NCBI RefSeq assembly: GCF_018320785.1
Contig: NC_054866.1
Span: 37,115,000 to 37,178,999 of the forward strand
DNA length: 64,000 nt
Reading direction: 5' to 3'
DNA from: Cheilinus undulatus
Lineage: Eukaryota > Chordata > Actinopteri > Labriformes > Labridae
The notes beneath the pieces were generated by a model. It made no database searches and was not told where the DNA came from. It saw only the letters and a list, made by a program, of their open reading frames with translations. This document shows, one piece after another, positions 60,331 to 64,000 of the stretch; position 1 is the stretch's first letter; every line of letters starts with the position of its first letter. The position numbers and the translations under genes were made by a program.

Positions 60331-61105
60331 CAGCCTTTCCAGAACTTCAGTATGCTGTGGCCTAATTTGTGTCTGGAAATTCTGGGGTCTACGAAAACCC
60401 TTGTTCAAATATAACACGAGACTCAAATATAACCTTTTATTCATACATGAAATTTCAACTCAAAAAGTGTTTGTGGGGTCACGAAGTAAAATAAATGAGC
60501 CATTTATTGTGTTATAATCAGGCATCTGCAAAGTCACTTCAATTTTAGTTTGATATTTATCTCTGTTTGTGGCCTGGTGAAATTTCTAGTAGTACTAAAT
60601 ACTCAAAAGACACTGATAAATTCTTAAAATCAGGAAGCTAGCAGCACACTAGTATGTTTCTTATCTTTAAGACTTATTTGGGGGCTTTTTTTGCCTTTAT
60701 TTATGAGTGACAGGAGAGTGGACTGAGTCTGAAACAGGGATGAGAGAGTGGGGGAGTGACATGTGGTGAAAGAGCCACAGTCTAGACTTGAACCTGTGTA
60801 CATGGGAAGTGACCTAACTGTGCCCCTACAATAGAATGTTTATAGAGTGTCCCCTCTTAATCTGACACCAGTTAAACCATGACACTGATTGTATACATCT
60901 GACAAAATAGACCACAAAAGTGTCATAAGTCTTTAAAAATAACGTGATCAAGTATTTTGTGATCATTTAACACCAGATTTTTTCTTTTTTTTTTTTCTTT
61001 TTTTTCTTTTTTTCTTTTTTCTTTTGTTTCCTTACATATTTATTGTAAATGACCTCTTGCAGCCCACCCATAGCACCTCTGGGGCCCACACTTTGGGAAG
61101 CAGTG
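60331..61105. mobile_element. Non-autonomous hAT (Charlie-like) element with nested SINE
   Basis: Left CAGCCTTTCCAGAACTTCAG and right GGCCCACACTTTGGGAAGCAGTG are imperfect inverted repeats of the Charlie type. Flanks GTTTAGAG (60323-60330) and GTTAAGAG (61106-61113) match at 7 of 8 bases, fitting a hAT duplication. A T-rich stretch lies at 60979-61027. Confidence 0.7.
60668..60838 (-). mobile_element. tRNA-derived SINE, copy 4, diverged
   Basis: Minus strand, same order as the other copies: decayed B box (GGTTCAAGTCTAGACTG), CATGTCACTCCCC, CCTGTTTCAGACTC, GGCAAAAAAAGCCCCC. More mutated than the other copies. Confidence 0.75.
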
Positions 61106-61113
61106 GTTAAGAG

Positions 61114-62639
61114 TGATTATTATTGCTTAAGGCTGCTGCTTTTACTGGGCTTATTTTAATATTTTAGCCCTTTTCACACATGTAGTTTTCCCAGAAAATA
61201 TGTCATTTTTTTAACATTAAGAAAAAAAATCTCGAGAAATTCAGGGAAACCTATCCAGAAAATGTAGTTCTTTCTGGATAGGTTGTACTTGCCTGTGATG
61301 CAGTGGAAGAGAAAATTAAAAGGAGGCCAGCAGGGAAAAATTGTGGTAACGTCTGAGTGAAAAAAAAATCAGCAGTTTAATTCCCATCTATAGCTCTACC
61401 AGGTCACTGAAGGCAATTTTCAGGAGTTTTTCTAAGTGTGAATAAGGCTTTGCTTGTTAGTATCGAAATAAAACCTGTTCAACCCTACGGTGATATCAAA
61501 AAAAGTGAAGCCCTTTAAGGTAATACCTTCAAATCTGGACCACTAGTTGTCATATAAATGTATGAACAAATGCTGGAGGCATTACACCTCATAATGTGCA
61601 TTGGGCCTTATCATGGAAAAAATTCTGTTTAATTATAACCAACATAAGGAAACCACATGGTATGTCTGGGTCACACTTCTGTCCTTGAAAAAATGTTTTA
61701 AGTCAGTAATCTGTATCATTTACTGGTTATTTTAGATGCATTATCAGGCTTTTAAAGTTGAAAACTTAAGCTTTGGACTTTTCTGAGCATCTCTCCCTTT
61801 TCAGAGATTGTGACATATATGATCAAATAACTACAGAAAACGTGCAAAAGTTTACTCACATTTTATTCACAGAAATATAAAGTAGTATGTCAAGTACATC
61901 ACTTTGTACAAAATTGCACAGACTCTTCAAAACTCAGTCAGACAACAGAAAATTTAGCTTCAAGAAGTGTTAAGAAAATAAAAGGGAGACATGTAATCTG
62001 TGATATGTGTGAGATGGGCTCTTAAAACAGACAGGTTCCACTGAGGATGTTTCATCAAGAAGAATCAATCAATATACATAAATAAAGACTCAGTAGGAAA
62101 AGATGTAATTTACAGCGACTGAGGAATAAATATGTTTCAAAAATAGGATTCAAATTGGCACATGAACTGCTTTGTCCACTCTAAGACCAAAAGTCAGATT
62201 TAACCTTTGACACTGGATTACCATGCATGAAAAGAGAGACATTTATTGTTGATATGTTTAACAACTTAAGGACAGCGTTGCATATGCGTGAAATACTGAA
62301 GCTGAAAGGTGCCTATTTGTATCAATCTGTTAGGGGGGCTTAGTCTTTTGTTGCTGATTAGAAAAGATCAATGTGTAAAGTTTGTACACATTTTGAGAGT
62401 GCCAGTCTGTGTTATGTCAAGGCATTTGCCCTCAAATTGCATGGGTTCAGTTTCCCAAAGAAAATGGTGGTTATAATTAACTACCTCATCTCTGGAGTGG
62501 AAGACCTCTGAGGTACAGACTTGCTAAGCGTACTGGTTGGCTTAGCTCATTGGGTTTAAGATGTCAGTCTTCTTCCTCATAAATTCATTGAAAAAGTCTG
62601 CACAAAGACTCTCCCTCTGAAAGGGGCTAACTTTTCCAG
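61114..62639. other. No gene seen (right of dnajc30)
   Basis: AT-rich intergenic sequence. The next gene expected from synteny (such as vps37d or mlxipl) is not visible. Confidence 0.45.
61862..61867 (-). terminator. Possible poly(A) signal of a minus-strand gene to the right
   Basis: AATAAA on the minus strand, followed 3' by a mixed sequence. A convergent gene beyond the window could end here. No coding was found to its right up to 64000, so this is only a candidate. Confidence 0.15.
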
Positions 62640-63480
62640 TTAAAGTCTGTACGCTAAGTTAAGCTAGCATGCTAGCAGTCATTTATTCCTAGAGAGAACA
62701 TCTTTGCCAAAATATTGAAATTTTGCCTCATCTGGATATTTTAAGAGCTATTAAGTATTTTACACAGCATGCTAGACAATTACAGAAATATTTTGAGACA
62801 CACATAGCCAAAAGCTAACAGTATGCTATGTTAGCATTCAATTATCTCTTAGCGAAGCAGTGAATTTTCATCTGTACCAAAAATTAGACTTTTGTCTCGA
62901 CAAGGATATTTGAACAAATATTTAGTATTTGATAAACATCTTAGCCCTCTTAGGCCAAGCTGGAGTTATTCTACATTGTGCTACATTAAGCAAGCAATAT
63001 GCTAGCAGACCGTTATCTCCTAGCAAGGACACACTTTTTGCCAAAAGTCAAATTTTTGGTTTACAAGGATATGTTTTTACAGATGGGTTGTATTTTGCCA
63101 AATAATTGGCCCTTCCCTGAGTTTTACCGTGGGATATCTTGGAAAGGAACTGTCTTTTTTTGTTTAGCGTCTCTAGGCTAAGCTAAGCTAACAGTACAAC
63201 AGCAGTTTAAGCAAGAAAATGATTGTCTTAAAAAAAAAAAAGAAACACATTTCTTGGCTTGAAACAGACCTTAACAGTTATCTGATAAGTATCTTAACCG
63301 TTCCTGAAATCTATAGCGGTTATCTGGACTGAAAGTCACTAATTTTTGCTGTTGAAAGTTTGTACAGTATGTTACACTAACAGTATGCTAGCAGACAAAG
63401 GAAGTGAGTTTGTGTCTTAGTCAAGACTTCTAAGTTTTGCTTCATAAGGCCATTTTAGATGAGGTCAAAACTTTTAGCCC
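62640..63480. repeat. Degenerate tandem array, unit about 170-195 bp, about five copies
   Basis: Each unit opens with a TATGCTAGCAG or GCTAACAGTA-type motif (near 62650, 62818, 62990, 63185 and 63373). Most continue with a variant of TATCTCCTAGC and then TTTTTGCCAAAA...AATTTTTG...ACAAGGATAT. No coding. Confidence 0.6.
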
Positions 63481-63501
63481 CTCAATGAAAAAAAAAAATT
63501 A

Positions 63502-63520
63502 AATATATATATATATATAT
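63502..63520. repeat. (AT)n microsatellite
   Basis: About nine AT units beside an A10 run. Confidence 0.85.
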
Positions 63521-63570
63521 AAAGTATTTCACAAGTAGCCTACTGTTAAACAGAGAGAGGTTTTTTTTGG

Positions 63571-63744
63571 TATGCTTTTTAAAGATTTGTTTTTGGGCTT
63601 TATCATGCCTTTATAAGAGAGAGGAGGACAGGGGATAGACTCAGAAACAGGGAGAAACATGTGAGAAATGGTGCCACAGGCCGGATTCGAACCCGGGCCA
63701 CCTGCGTACATGGTACGCGCCTTTACCACTCGACTACCAGCGCA
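63571..63744 (-). mobile_element. tRNA-derived SINE, copy 5
   Basis: Minus strand: CTGGTAGTCGAGTGGTAAAG (A box) and CCCGGGTTCGAATCCGGCC (B box), then CATGTTTCTCCCTGTTTCTG, GTCCTCCTCTCT and the tail GCCCAAAAACAAATC plus A. Possible sloppy direct repeats AGAGAGGTTTTTT / AGAGGGTTTTTT flank it. Confidence 0.88.
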
Positions 63745-64000
63745 AGAGGGTTTTTTTAACACAGCTTTTCCAAACGTCCTGTTGTTTCTGCTTAAATTAT
63801 TTTACTTTGCACACAGAAACAAAACTGTTTCACAAAAAACAAAAACAACCAAGGTCTAAATTATTAGCCCCCTTCAGAAATGACCTTTTTGTCAAGCCAT
63901 AACACAAACCACTGTCGTGCAATGGATTGCTTTAACTTCGTACAGCTCAAAGCTCCTAAAATCAAGTTAAAACTAAGAGTTATCTTCCAATTTACACACA

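Noticed and set aside
1-64000. CRISPR arrays, bacterial operons, phage or defence systems
   Set aside because: The repeats lack regular direct-repeat/spacer structure, and the genes are split vertebrate genes; nothing prokaryotic was seen.

Overview
The window is nuclear DNA of a vertebrate, almost certainly a teleost fish. It is AT-rich and gene-poor, has split genes with GT-AG introns, and is full of fish-type repeats: Tc1/mariner relics, hAT MITEs, a tRNA-derived SINE family, and L1-like and Rex1-like LINE fragments. No bacterial or phage features, rRNA genes or CRISPR arrays were seen. The species cannot be named from the sequence.

Three genes can be read. In the human Williams-Beuren region (7q11.23) DNAJC30, BUD23 and STX1A are also neighbours. 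(1) dnajc30, 57996-59171, plus strand, is an intronless J-domain gene. (2) bud23, 56249 down to 50279, minus strand, is complete: I could place 12 coding exons with consensus splice sites and continuous phase, giving 282 codons plus stop. It encodes the 18S rRNA N7-guanine methyltransferase. (3) stx1a, minus strand, is represented only by coding exon 1 (47138-47109) and exon 2 (9283-9206). They are separated by an intron of about 37.8 kb; later exons lie beyond the left edge. bud23 and dnajc30 are head to head about 1.75 kb apart. bud23 and stx1a are tandem, about 3.1 kb from stop to start.

Layout: 1-9205 is the start of stx1a intron 2, with a broken L1-like LINE (about 0.64-3.44 kb), a T-rich degenerate repeat and a Tc1 relic. 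9284-47108 is stx1a intron 1, with at least four Tc1 relics, a pentamer array, a 58-bp minisatellite, a divergent 330-360 bp dimer, a multi-copy satellite-like array, a Rex1-like fragment, several MITEs, two SINEs and a 1.37-kb hAT element. 47.15-47.4 kb is the GC-rich stx1a promoter. 48.66-49.43 kb is a MITE with perfect 28-bp inverted repeats and a nested SINE. 50.3-56.25 kb is bud23, with a TTAA-ended MITE and an antisense LINE piece in introns. 56.25-58.0 kb is the shared 5' spacer with AATAT/AATAG microsatellites. 59.2-64 kb is intergenic, with a hAT MITE holding a SINE, a degenerate ~180-bp array and another SINE.

No new protein-coding system was found. The genes are ordinary housekeeping, mitochondrial and neuronal genes. 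The unusual content is the repeat architecture: SINEs nested in DNA transposons with readable target-site duplications, several unclassified degenerate tandem arrays, and a very long, repeat-filled stx1a first intron.
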